From Eubacteriales bacterium (lineage in GTDB: Bacteria > Bacillota > Clostridia > Oscillospirales > Acutalibacteraceae): a stretch of 6,741 bases of DNA. A model generated the notes under the pieces. The model saw only the letters and a program-made list of their open reading frames with translations, had not been told where the DNA came from and made no database searches. Made by a program: the position numbers and the translations under genes. Where the stretch lies: NCBI GenBank assembly GCA_030529125.1, contig JAUMXP010000092.1, positions 1 to 6,741 of the forward strand, written 5' to 3'. Position 1 is the first letter of the stretch, and every line of letters starts with the position of its first letter. Shown here in pieces: positions 1-5,616 of the stretch.

Positions 1-1
1 C

Positions 2-1045
2 GGTCTGGGAGCTAACGGAGATATCTGCGACACTATCAACAAAGCGTTAATGGGTGAAACTGTAGAGAGTTTCCCTGACAAAGCGCTCATGCCGCTTGAC
101 GGCAAACGTGTGCAGTCTACATTACAACACTATGCATACCTGCGCGTAGCTGACGGATGCGACAACTGCTGCACATACTGTGCTATTCCGCTTATCCGCG
201 GACATTTTCGCTCTCGCAAAATGGAAAACATATTGCTTGAAGCTCAGACGCTTGTTAACAATGGTGTCAAAGAGCTCAACGTTATCGCACAGGACACTAC
301 ACGTTACGGTGAAGATTTATATGGTAATCTAATGCTTCCTGAGCTGCTCAGAGAACTGTGCAAAATTGAGGGACTTGAGTGGATACGTATACTATACTGC
401 TATCCTGACAGAATCACTGATGAGCTTATACAAACTATCAAAACCGAAGATAAAATTGTCAAATACATCGACCTGCCATTACAGCACTGCAATGGCGAGG
501 TACTAAAAAGAATGAACCGCAACGGCGACAAAGAATCGCTGGTTGCGCTAATCAATAAATTAAGACGTGAAATACCTAACATAACTTTGCGCACTACACT
601 TATTGCGGGTTTCCCTGGTGAAACCGAAAGCCAATTTGAAGAGCTGTCGCAGTTTGTTAGTGATATGAAATTTGAGCGTCTTGGTTGCTTTGCTTACTCT
701 ACAGAGGAAGACACAAAAGCTGCTTTGTTTGCTGACCAGATAGACGAAGATGTACGTGCACGCAGAGCACAGATTATTAACGAGCAGCAAGCCATAATCA
801 TAGAAAATAGCTGTCAAAAATATATAGGCACAACCCTTGATGTGCTAGTTGACGGATACGACCGTTACGCTGAGTGTTACTTCGGACGCTCTATGCTTGA
901 TGCACCTGAGGTCGATCCGTGCGTGTTCTTTTCTACAAACGGTATCAAGCCAAAAGCAGGCGATATTGTTAAAGTAAGAATCACCGATTATCTTGACTGT
1001 GATCTCACAGGCGAAATGGAGGTACAAAATGAATCTGCCAAATAA
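2..1045 (+). CDS. rimO: Ribosomal protein S12 methylthiotransferase RimO, 5'-truncated by window edge
   Basis: This radical-SAM enzyme adds a methylthio group to the conserved aspartate of ribosomal protein S12 in the cytoplasm. The frame is open from nt 2, so the ATG at 50 is internal: GLGANGDICDTINKAL is read before it. About 347 residues are visible, and roughly 90-100 N-terminal residues of the usual ~440, most of the UPF0004 cluster domain, are missing. The radical-SAM CxxxCxxC motif is Cys53, Cys57 and Cys60 (numbered from nt 2), following YAYLRVADG. The core continues through LPLQH and TLRTTLIAGFPGE. A C-terminal TRAM domain (about 266-341) includes GRSMLDAPEVDP, which is typical of RimO and separates it from MiaB. 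Position 56 of the motif is an extra Cys where Arg, His or Lys is usual. The stop TAA lies 17 nt inside pgsA, so the two are probably co-transcribed and translationally coupled. Confidence 0.96.
   Translation, partial: GLGANGDICDTINKALMGETVESFPDKALMPLDGKRVQSTLQHYAYLRVADGCDNCCTYCAIPLIRGHFRSRKMENILLEAQTLVNNGVKELNVIAQDTTRYGEDLYGNLMLPELLRELCKIEGLEWIRILYCYPDRITDELIQTIKTEDKIVKYIDLPLQHCNGEVLKRMNRNGDKESLVALINKLRREIPNITLRTTLIAGFPGETESQFEELSQFVSDMKFERLGCFAYSTEEDTKAALFADQIDEDVRARRAQIINEQQAIIIENSCQKYIGTTLDVLVDGYDRYAECYFGRSMLDAPEVDPCVFFSTNGIKPKAGDIVKVRITDYLDCDLTGEMEVQNESAK
1018..1022 (+). promoter_or_regulatory. Ribosome binding site of pgsA inside rimO
   Basis: GGAGG lies six bases before the ATG at 1029 and within the last codons of rimO. 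It decides the pgsA start: the in-frame upstream ATG at 993 would add 12 hydrophilic residues, has no comparable site, and would push the start further into rimO. Confidence 0.85.
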
Positions 1046-1616
1046 ACTCACTGTCATCAGAATACTCTTAGTGCCAATTATGGTTGCTACTTTACTGATT
1101 GACTTTCCTTTTCATTATCTGACCTCCGGTCTGTTGTTTGGTGCAGCAGCACTGACTGACTTTTTCGATGGAAATATCGCTAGAAAAAACAACCTCATAA
1201 CTAATTTCGGCAAGTTTGCTGATCCAATCGCAGACAAGATTTTAGTTATCTCGTGCCTTGTATGTTTTCAGGAGTTAGAGCTGTGCAACCCTATTATCAT
1301 TCTTATTGTATTGTTCAGAGAATTCGCTATCACATCCATCAGACTCTCATCTGCTGCTCAGGGTAATGTAGTAGCTGCTAACATCTGGGGTAAGCTGAAA
1401 ACAGTCACTCAGATGGGTGCTATTGTTGGTGTGTTTGCGCTTCAGTTTGCACTTGAGATTATTTCACTTGTGAATATAGACAAGGGGCTTTACTCTTCAC
1501 TTGAGTATATCTTTGCACTCATCGGTGAAATACTGCTGTGGATTTCTACAGTATTTGTTATTATATCAGGCATTAAATATGTACTGGACAACAAAGATGC
1601 AATATCAGATATGTAA
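1029..1616 (+). CDS. pgsA: CDP-diacylglycerol--glycerol-3-phosphate 3-phosphatidyltransferase
   Basis: This membrane enzyme makes phosphatidylglycerophosphate from CDP-diacylglycerol and glycerol-3-phosphate, the committed step to phosphatidylglycerol and cardiolipin. From the ATG at 1029 the protein has 195 residues, the usual PgsA length. It begins MNLPNKLTVIRILLVP, a typical PgsA N-terminus. The full CDP-alcohol phosphatidyltransferase signature D-x2-D-G-x2-A-R-x8-G-x3-D-x3-D is present at residues 44-69, with all four metal and substrate aspartates (44, 47, 65, 69). Several hydrophobic segments follow, including ones near 85-105, 130-150 and 165-187, as expected for an integral membrane protein. 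The start overlaps the end of rimO by 17 nt. Choice of PgsA over phosphatidylserine synthase rests on the N-terminus, the size and the rimO neighbour, a combination common in Firmicutes. Confidence 0.93.
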   Translation: MNLPNKLTVIRILLVPIMVATLLIDFPFHYLTSGLLFGAAALTDFFDGNIARKNNLITNFGKFADPIADKILVISCLVCFQELELCNPIIILIVLFREFAITSIRLSSAAQGNVVAANIWGKLKTVTQMGAIVGVFALQFALEIISLVNIDKGLYSSLEYIFALIGEILLWISTVFVIISGIKYVLDNKDAISDM

Positions 1617-1630
1617 ACATATTGCATTTT
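1594..1630 (+). terminator. AT-rich dyad at end of pgsA, possible weak terminator or operator
   Basis: ATGCAATAT (1597-1605) and ATATTGCAT (1619-1627) are perfect inverted repeats, extended by AAG/TTT on the outside (one G-T pair) to 12 bp, with a 13-nt loop. The left arm lies in the last pgsA codons. Only two G-C pairs and a short T run make it a weak intrinsic terminator at best. The right arm contains the -35 box of the T-box promoter, so a protein operator is an alternative reading. Confidence 0.4.
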
Positions 1631-1650
1631 AATAAGTAAATGTATATAAT
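1622..1650 (+). promoter_or_regulatory. Sigma-A type promoter for the cysE-cysS leader
   Basis: The -35 box TTGCAT (1622-1627) and a perfect -10 box TATAAT (1645-1650) are separated by 17 nt. Transcription should start near 1657, just upstream of the first T-box helix and about 265 nt before cysE. This separates the cysteine operon from rimO-pgsA. Confidence 0.8.
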
Positions 1651-1845
1651 ATTAGAGATATATAGAGGCTTTGAGCAGGAGAAGTAACTCAAAAGACGTC
1701 ACCAGAGAGAGGAATGTACGCTGAAATTTCCTTTGACTGATTTGAGCGAAATGCACCTGTGAGCTTGCGAGGGGAATTTTCAGTATCTTTGCACGGTAGT
1801 CACCGTTATCTGACACTAAAGGGCTGATTTATATCAGCTGAATTT

Positions 1846-1871
1846 GGGTGGAACCACGACTGCGTCGTCCC
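1846..1871 (+). promoter_or_regulatory. T-box antiterminator
   Basis: GGG (1846-1848) pairs with CCC (1869-1871), enclosing the seven-base bulge TGGAACC (1849-1855). A second helix is formed by ACGAC (1856-1860) and GTCGT (1864-1868) with loop TGC. Bases 1862-1871 are shared with the left arm of the terminator, so the two folds exclude each other. Uncharged tRNA-Cys should stabilise this form. Confidence 0.85.
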
Positions 1872-1894
1872 TTTTTGGGATGGCGCATTTTTTT
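1862..1894 (+). terminator. T-box controlled intrinsic terminator
   Basis: GCGTCGTCCC (1862-1871) pairs with GGGATGGCGC (1877-1886), ten pairs including two G-T, around a TTTTT loop. Seven T follow at 1888-1894. It lies 28 nt before cysE and is the default state when tRNA-Cys is charged. Confidence 0.92.
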
Positions 1895-1922
1895 GTTATG
1901 CACAAAAGGTTAGGTGAATATT

Positions 1923-2552
1923 ATGTTCAAGACTTTAATAGCGGATCTCAATTCCGTTATGGAGCGCGACCCTGCCGCAAGATCCAAGCTGGAGGTTTTC
2001 TTCCTCTACTCAGGATACAAGGCAGTGCGAAAATATCGTCGCGCTAACTGGTTTTACAGACACAATATGAAATTTATTGCTCGCTGGATTTCTCAGCGAT
2101 GCAGACATAAAACAGGTGTTGAGATACATCCCGGCGCTACTATCGGCAAAGGTCTTTTTATTGACCACGGTATGGGTGTTGTAATCGGCGAGACTACTAT
2201 CATCGGTGACAACTGCACGCTGTATCAAAACGTAACGCTTGGCGGTACAGGTAAAGAACACGGCAAGCGACACCCAACACTAGGCAACAACGTACTAGTC
2301 GGTTCAGGCGCTAAGGTGCTGGGACCATTCAAAGTTGGCGATAACGCCAGAATTGCTGCGGGTGCTGTGGTACTCACTGAGGTTCCTGCCAACGCAACCG
2401 CTGTTGGTGTACCGGCAAGAATTGTTAAAATCAATGGCGAAAAGCTCGACTATCTCGATCAGATCCATTACTCTGACCCTGTTGCTCAGGAACTGTGCAA
2501 AATGCAGATTCAGATTGAAAATTTGAAAAGAAAGCTGGAGGAAAAAGAATGA
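1923..2552 (+). CDS. cysE: Serine O-acetyltransferase
   Basis: CysE transfers acetyl from acetyl-CoA to L-serine, giving O-acetylserine, the carbon skeleton for cysteine synthesis. The ATG at 1923 gives 209 residues, the short Gram-positive form. The N-terminus (MFKTLIADLNSVMERDPAAR) is the helical SAT segment. A left-handed beta-helix of hexapeptide repeats follows (about 65-165). The catalytic His82 lies in IDHGMGVVIGET. The position of E. coli Asp143 is Glu67, as in Bacillus-type CysE. The loop GGTGKEHGKRHPT (107-119) binds substrate and CoA, and the C-terminal tail (about 187-209) is a charged helix. AGGTGA at 1912-1917 is five bases before this ATG; a GTG at 1914 is in frame but overlaps that site. 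Transcription is under the cysteine T-box, and the stop overlaps cysS (ATGA). No cysK is seen in the window. Confidence 0.95.
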   Translation: MFKTLIADLNSVMERDPAARSKLEVFFLYSGYKAVRKYRRANWFYRHNMKFIARWISQRCRHKTGVEIHPGATIGKGLFIDHGMGVVIGETTIIGDNCTLYQNVTLGGTGKEHGKRHPTLGNNVLVGSGAKVLGPFKVGDNARIAAGAVVLTEVPANATAVGVPARIVKINGEKLDYLDQIHYSDPVAQELCKMQIQIENLKRKLEEKE

Positions 2553-3967
2553 TTCTCTATAATACTTTAGGCAACGAAAAACAGGAATTTATCCCTTTTG
2601 AGGGCAACAAAGTACGTATGTACACATGCGGCCCTACTGTATATCACTATGCTCATATAGGCAACCTGCGCACATACATCATGGAAGATGTGCTCGAAAA
2701 ATATCTCAGATACGCAGGCTACGATGTCAAGAGAGTTATGAACATCACCGATGTTGGTCACCTTAGTTCTGATGCTGACACCGGCGAAGACAAGATGCTC
2801 AAGGGTGCTAAGCGCGAGAAGAAGACTGTACTCGAAATCGCTAAATTCTACACTGACGCTTTCTTTGAAGACTGCAAAAAGCTCAACATCAAAACCCCTG
2901 ATGTAGTTGAGCCTGCGACTAACTGTATCGCTGAGTTCATTGATATGGTATCTGTTCTGCTTGAGAAAGATTACGCATACATCAGCGGTGGCAACGTGTA
3001 TTTTGACACCTCAAAGCTTGACAAATACTATGTGTTTGGTAATCAGAAAGAAGAAGACCTCGAAGTTGGTGTGCGCGATGATGTAGAAGAAGATCTCGCT
3101 AAGAAAAACAAAACAGACTTCGTACTCTGGTTCACAAAATCTAAGTTTGATGATCAGGAATTAAAGTGGGATTCACCATGGGGTATCGGTTATCCGGGCT
3201 GGCATATTGAATGTAGTTCAATTTCTATCAAGCACTTAGGCGAGTACTGCGACATCCACTGCGGTGGTGTTGACAACGCTTTCCCTCATCATACTAACGA
3301 AATCGCACAGTCAGAAGCATACTTAGGCCACCAGTGGTGCAAGCACTGGTTCCATGTACTGCATCTGCTTGACAGACGAGGTAAAATGAGTAAATCTAAG
3401 GGAGAGTTCCTCACAGTTTCTCTATTGCAGGAAAAAGGCTACAACCCTCTTGCTTACAGAATGTTCTGTCTGCAGTCACACTACAGAAAACCGCTTATGT
3501 TTGACTTTGATACACTTGATAACACTGTCACAGCATACAATAAGCTTGTCAATCGTATTGCTAACCTCAAAGATGATGGTGAAATTGAGACTGCTGTTGC
3601 TGATGAATATATCGCAAAATTCAAAGAGAGCATGGACAACGACCTTAACACTTCACTGGGTCTTACATGTGTTTATGATGTACTGAAAGCTAAAACTAAC
3701 GATAAAACAAAATTGTTCCTCATCGCTGATTTTGACAAGGTATTAAGTCTTGATTTGATAGCTGCTGCTGAGAAAGTAAAGGCAGAAAACGAGACAAAGA
3801 CAGCCGATGTTGATGTAGCTAAAATCGAGGAGCTTATTGCTAAACGTACACAAGCCAGAGCTGACAAAGACTGGGCTACTGCTGATGCTATCAGAGATGA
3901 GCTTGCTGCTATGCACGTAATCGTCAAAGACTCCAAATATGGTATAACATGGGAAATCCAGAACTGA
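2549..3967 (+). CDS. cysS: Cysteinyl-tRNA synthetase
   Basis: This class I aminoacyl-tRNA synthetase charges tRNA-Cys with cysteine in the cytoplasm. It has 472 residues, near the usual 460-470. HIGN at 36-39 is the HIGH signature, in its usual CysRS form. The zinc ligands that give cysteine selectivity are all present: Cys27 (in MYTCGPTVY), Cys222 (in GWHIECSS), His247 and Glu251 (in HHTNE). The spacing from Cys222 to His247 and Glu251 equals that of the E. coli ligands. KMSKS is at 279-283. The helical anticodon-binding region follows, ending in a DALR-type helix and KDSKYGITW. GGAGG at 2537-2541, seven bases before the ATG, lies inside cysE, and the genes overlap by four bases, so translation is probably coupled. 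Both genes share the T-box leader, so the enzyme is induced by its own uncharged tRNA. Confidence 0.98.
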   Translation: MILYNTLGNEKQEFIPFEGNKVRMYTCGPTVYHYAHIGNLRTYIMEDVLEKYLRYAGYDVKRVMNITDVGHLSSDADTGEDKMLKGAKREKKTVLEIAKFYTDAFFEDCKKLNIKTPDVVEPATNCIAEFIDMVSVLLEKDYAYISGGNVYFDTSKLDKYYVFGNQKEEDLEVGVRDDVEEDLAKKNKTDFVLWFTKSKFDDQELKWDSPWGIGYPGWHIECSSISIKHLGEYCDIHCGGVDNAFPHHTNEIAQSEAYLGHQWCKHWFHVLHLLDRRGKMSKSKGEFLTVSLLQEKGYNPLAYRMFCLQSHYRKPLMFDFDTLDNTVTAYNKLVNRIANLKDDGEIETAVADEYIAKFKESMDNDLNTSLGLTCVYDVLKAKTNDKTKLFLIADFDKVLSLDLIAAAEKVKAENETKTADVDVAKIEELIAKRTQARADKDWATADAIRDELAAMHVIVKDSKYGITWEIQN

Positions 3968-3983
3968 ATTAAGTATTAAAACA

Positions 3984-4019
3984 CCCCCTGTAAACATAGA
4001 CTTTACAGGGGGATTTTTT
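3984..4019 (+). terminator. Strong intrinsic terminator after cysS, containing the next gene's RBS
   Basis: CCCCCTGTAAA (3984-3994) and TTTACAGGGGG (4002-4012) form a perfect 11-bp stem with a 7-nt loop CATAGAC. A-TTTTTT (4013-4019) follows. The T run ends directly at the ATG of the deacetylase gene at 4020. The G-rich right arm is the only Shine-Dalgarno-like sequence for that gene. Confidence 0.95.
4007..4013 (+). promoter_or_regulatory. Ribosome binding site of the deacetylase gene inside the terminator stem
   Basis: AGGGGGA lies six bases before the ATG at 4020, correct spacing for a Shine-Dalgarno, with G replacing the fourth base of AGGAGG. In any transcript entering from cysS these bases would be paired in the terminator stem. 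A transcript starting inside the hairpin would leave them free. Confidence 0.6.
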
Positions 4020-4784
4020 ATGAAAGTAATTACAATAACTAAAAAAGGATTGCTGTGTATTTTTTCTTGTTTGTTAATCGGTGTGCTCACTGCTATCGTT
4101 GCTACCACATCGGCAACTCAGGTGGTGCAGACGGTATCAAACGAGAGAATAATACCGATATACTATGTCGACACAAAAGACAAAGTGTGCTCTATTTCTT
4201 TTGATGCGGCATGGGGCAACGAACAGACCGAAACTCTGCTTGATATACTCGACGAACACGAGGTGAAAACAACCTTTTTTCTTGTCGGCGAATGGGTTGA
4301 TAAATATCCCGAATCAGTCAAGGAAATAGCTAAACGCGGTCACGACGTAGGCAATCACTCAGACACACACGCTCATATGACTCAGCTGTCGCTTGATGAA
4401 CAAAAAAAGGAATACGACAACTGCAACAAGAAAATCAGCGAAATAACGAAAAAGGAAGTAACGCTATTCAGGCCACCATACGGTGAATACGACAACAATG
4501 TAGTTAGTATATGTAACGACAGCGGTATGTACTGTGTTCAGTGGAATATAGACTCTCTTGACTGGAAAGATCCGAGCCCGCAGGATATGGTCACACGAAT
4601 TGAGAACAACCTCTGCGAAGGCTCCATAATACTTCTGCACAATGGTGCGAAAAACACACCAGAGGCACTGCCGCTAATAATAGAAGCTATCAAAGCTCAG
4701 GGATACAAAATTGTCCCAATCAGCGAGCTCCTGCCACAAGGAGAGTACTACACCGACCACGAGGGTAAGATGATACTAAAATAA
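4020..4784 (+). CDS. PdaB-like polysaccharide deacetylase, membrane-anchored or secreted
   Basis: This is a NodB-fold (carbohydrate esterase 4) protein of 254 residues, expected to remove N-acetyl groups from a cell-wall or other amino-sugar polymer outside the membrane. KK at 8-9 precedes a hydrophobic segment at about 10-29, an uncleaved anchor or signal peptide with no lipobox. The NodB motifs are in order: SFDAAWG (60-66), with the catalytic Asp62 but Ala63 at the usual second, metal-binding Asp; HSDTH (113-117), giving both metal histidines; RPPYG (151-155); DSLDW (178-182); and LLH (205-207). Alanine, serine or isoleucine after the first Asp is common in the PdaB-like branch (B. subtilis PdaB has TFDISWG), so this is not evidence of inactivity. 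PdaB acts in spore cortex formation in Bacillus; a spore role here is inference. The gene is bounded by terminators on both sides, and no clear promoter is visible. Confidence 0.88.
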   Translation: MKVITITKKGLLCIFSCLLIGVLTAIVATTSATQVVQTVSNERIIPIYYVDTKDKVCSISFDAAWGNEQTETLLDILDEHEVKTTFFLVGEWVDKYPESVKEIAKRGHDVGNHSDTHAHMTQLSLDEQKKEYDNCNKKISEITKKEVTLFRPPYGEYDNNVVSICNDSGMYCVQWNIDSLDWKDPSPQDMVTRIENNLCEGSIILLHNGAKNTPEALPLIIEAIKAQGYKIVPISELLPQGEYYTDHEGKMILK

Positions 4785-4786
4785 AC

Positions 4787-4822
4787 AAAAAAGCTATGAT
4801 GCTAACCATCATAGCTTTCTTT
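4787..4822. terminator. Bidirectional terminator between convergent genes
   Basis: AAAGCTATGATG (4790-4801) and CATCATAGCTTT (4807-4818) form a perfect 12-bp stem with loop CTAAC. A T-rich run follows on the plus strand (CTTTCTTTATTT), and the A run at 4787-4792 gives a T run on the minus strand. It lies three bases after the deacetylase stop and eight bases beyond the mgtE stop, so it should end both transcripts. Confidence 0.92.
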
Positions 4823-4825
4823 ATT

Positions 4826-5506
4826 TCAACCTAAGTGTAAAAACTGTATCAATATCAGCCACGAAATGCCGTAATATGTAACTACCGCTACCATATCATT
4901 CACTGTTGTAATCAGCGGACCTGATGCAACTGCTGGGTCAATGCCTATTCTCTGGAAAAAAACAGGGATAAAAGCTCCTGAGAAAGAAGAAATCACCATA
5001 GCTACAATCATCGCAAATCCAAGGCAAAACGAAATAGAAAAAGAAAAACCAATGCCGTTGCCTGTTATACAAAGGTAGATGCCGATGATCACAAACGATA
5101 ACACACCAAGTATAACACCGTTTAATAGTCCGATTTTGCATTCTTTAACTATCAACTTGAATTTCTTCTTTGCGCTGAAGTCGCTATCCATAAGCGCTCT
5201 TATTACAACCGCAAGCGACTGTGTACCTACATTTCCAGCCATATCGAGTATCAAAGACTGGAAACACATTATAACTGGTAGCTGAGCTACAATAGCCTCA
5301 AACACTCCTACAGTAGCCGAAACACCTGTTCCTAAAACCAGCAGGATAACAAGCCACGGGAGTCTCTTTACTACTGAACCTAAAACAGGCTCATACATAT
5401 CTTTATGTTTGTTTTCTGCTACATTCACCTGTGGTGACTGTAATTCTTTAAAATCCTTTACTTTAGATGTATGGAACATGCCACATCTTCTTAACACTCT
5501 GATCAT
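4826..5506 (-). CDS. mgtE: Short MgtE-type Mg2+ channel/transporter, transmembrane domain only
   Basis: MgtE proteins are dimeric Mg2+ channels in the cell membrane. This one has 226 residues against about 450 for full-length members. It starts in the region of the plug helix (EPVLGSVVKRLPWL, 39-52) and holds five hydrophobic segments (about 50-70, 75-100, 125-148, 155-184, 200-224), the complete MgtE channel domain. Family hallmarks are GNVGTQS (91-97) and PAVASGPLITTVND (191-204), whose Asp204 probably corresponds to the pore Asp. The N-terminal regulatory domain and the CBS pair that sense Mg2+ are absent. It looks like an intact gene: AGGAGG at 5515-5520 is eight bases before the start codon, and the frame is uninterrupted. 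TATACT (minus strand, 5544-5549) is a possible -10 box without a good -35. No M-box leader is visible. A few short MgtE-domain proteins are known; the transported ion is inferred. Confidence 0.85.
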   Translation of the reverse strand: MIRVLRRCGMFHTSKVKDFKELQSPQVNVAENKHKDMYEPVLGSVVKRLPWLVILLVLGTGVSATVGVFEAIVAQLPVIMCFQSLILDMAGNVGTQSLAVVIRALMDSDFSAKKKFKLIVKECKIGLLNGVILGVLSFVIIGIYLCITGNGIGFSFSISFCLGFAMIVAMVISSFSGAFIPVFFQRIGIDPAVASGPLITTVNDMVAVVTYYGISWLILIQFLHLG

Positions 5507-5571
5507 TGTAAGTGCCTCCTTTACACATTTTTGTATAAAGAGCAGTATAAGTAGTGCTTAAAAAAGGGCAT

Positions 5572-5597
5572 AAAAAAGGCTCCCATAAAGGGAGCCT
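5572..5597 (-). terminator. Intrinsic terminator after the dockerin/CBM26 gene
   Basis: Read on the minus strand, AGGCTCCC (5597-5590) pairs with GGGAGCCT (5584-5577) around a TTTAT loop, then a T run continues to 5572. It starts about 20 bases after the dockerin gene's stop and lies about 50 bases before the mgtE ribosome binding site, so mgtE probably has its own promoter in 5521-5571. Confidence 0.93.
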
Positions 5598-5616
5598 ATA
5601 AGTTTATTTAGGTGAA

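Larger units (their letters stand above)
1657..1894 (+). promoter_or_regulatory. Cysteine-specific T-box riboswitch (tRNA-Cys sensing leader)
   Basis: This nascent leader RNA pairs with tRNA-Cys and lets transcription continue when the tRNA is uncharged. Stem I can be folded by hand: GCAGG (1675-1679) pairs with CCTGT (1756-1760), and CTCAAA (1688-1693) with TTTGAG (1741-1746). Between these helices is the specifier loop, with AGAAGTAA on the left and CGAAATGCA on the right. The specifier codon is TGC at 1752-1754, flanked by the usual GAA and a purine. The upper stem carries AGAGAG-GGAA and GCTGAAA-TTTCC (about 1704-1731). The T-box core TGGGTGGAACCACG is at 1845-1858. In its bulge TGGA (1849-1852) would pair with UCCA, the acceptor end of tRNA-Cys with its U discriminator, an independent match to the TGC specifier. 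Anticodon, discriminator and downstream genes (cysE, cysS) all agree on cysteine. Confidence 0.95.

Noticed and set aside
993..1028. Upstream in-frame ATG at 993 as the start of pgsA
   Set aside because: It would add 12 residues without family support and lacks a ribosome binding site; the ATG at 1029 has GGAGG six bases upstream and gives the typical PgsA N-terminus.
1790..1792. Second TGC in the leader as an alternative specifier
   Set aside because: It lies outside stem I. The TGC at 1752-1754 sits in a foldable specifier loop with the usual GAA before it and A after it.
1914..1922. GTG at 1914 as the start of cysE
   Set aside because: It lies within the AGGTGA that serves the ATG at 1923, and the protein from 1923 starts as known CysE proteins do.
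1844..2047. Open frame beginning inside the T-box core
   Set aside because: It reads through the antiterminator, the terminator and the wrong frame of cysE, and has no recognisable product.
2225..2434. Minus-strand open frames over cysE, cysS, rimO and the deacetylase gene
   Set aside because: They lie opposite well-supported genes, lack ribosome binding sites and show the low-complexity composition of shadow frames.
4826..5506. mgtE as a pseudogene fragment
   Set aside because: It has a perfect AGGAGG at good spacing, a complete five-segment channel domain and no frame breaks; the region just upstream holds a terminator and shows no MgtE remnants that I can see.
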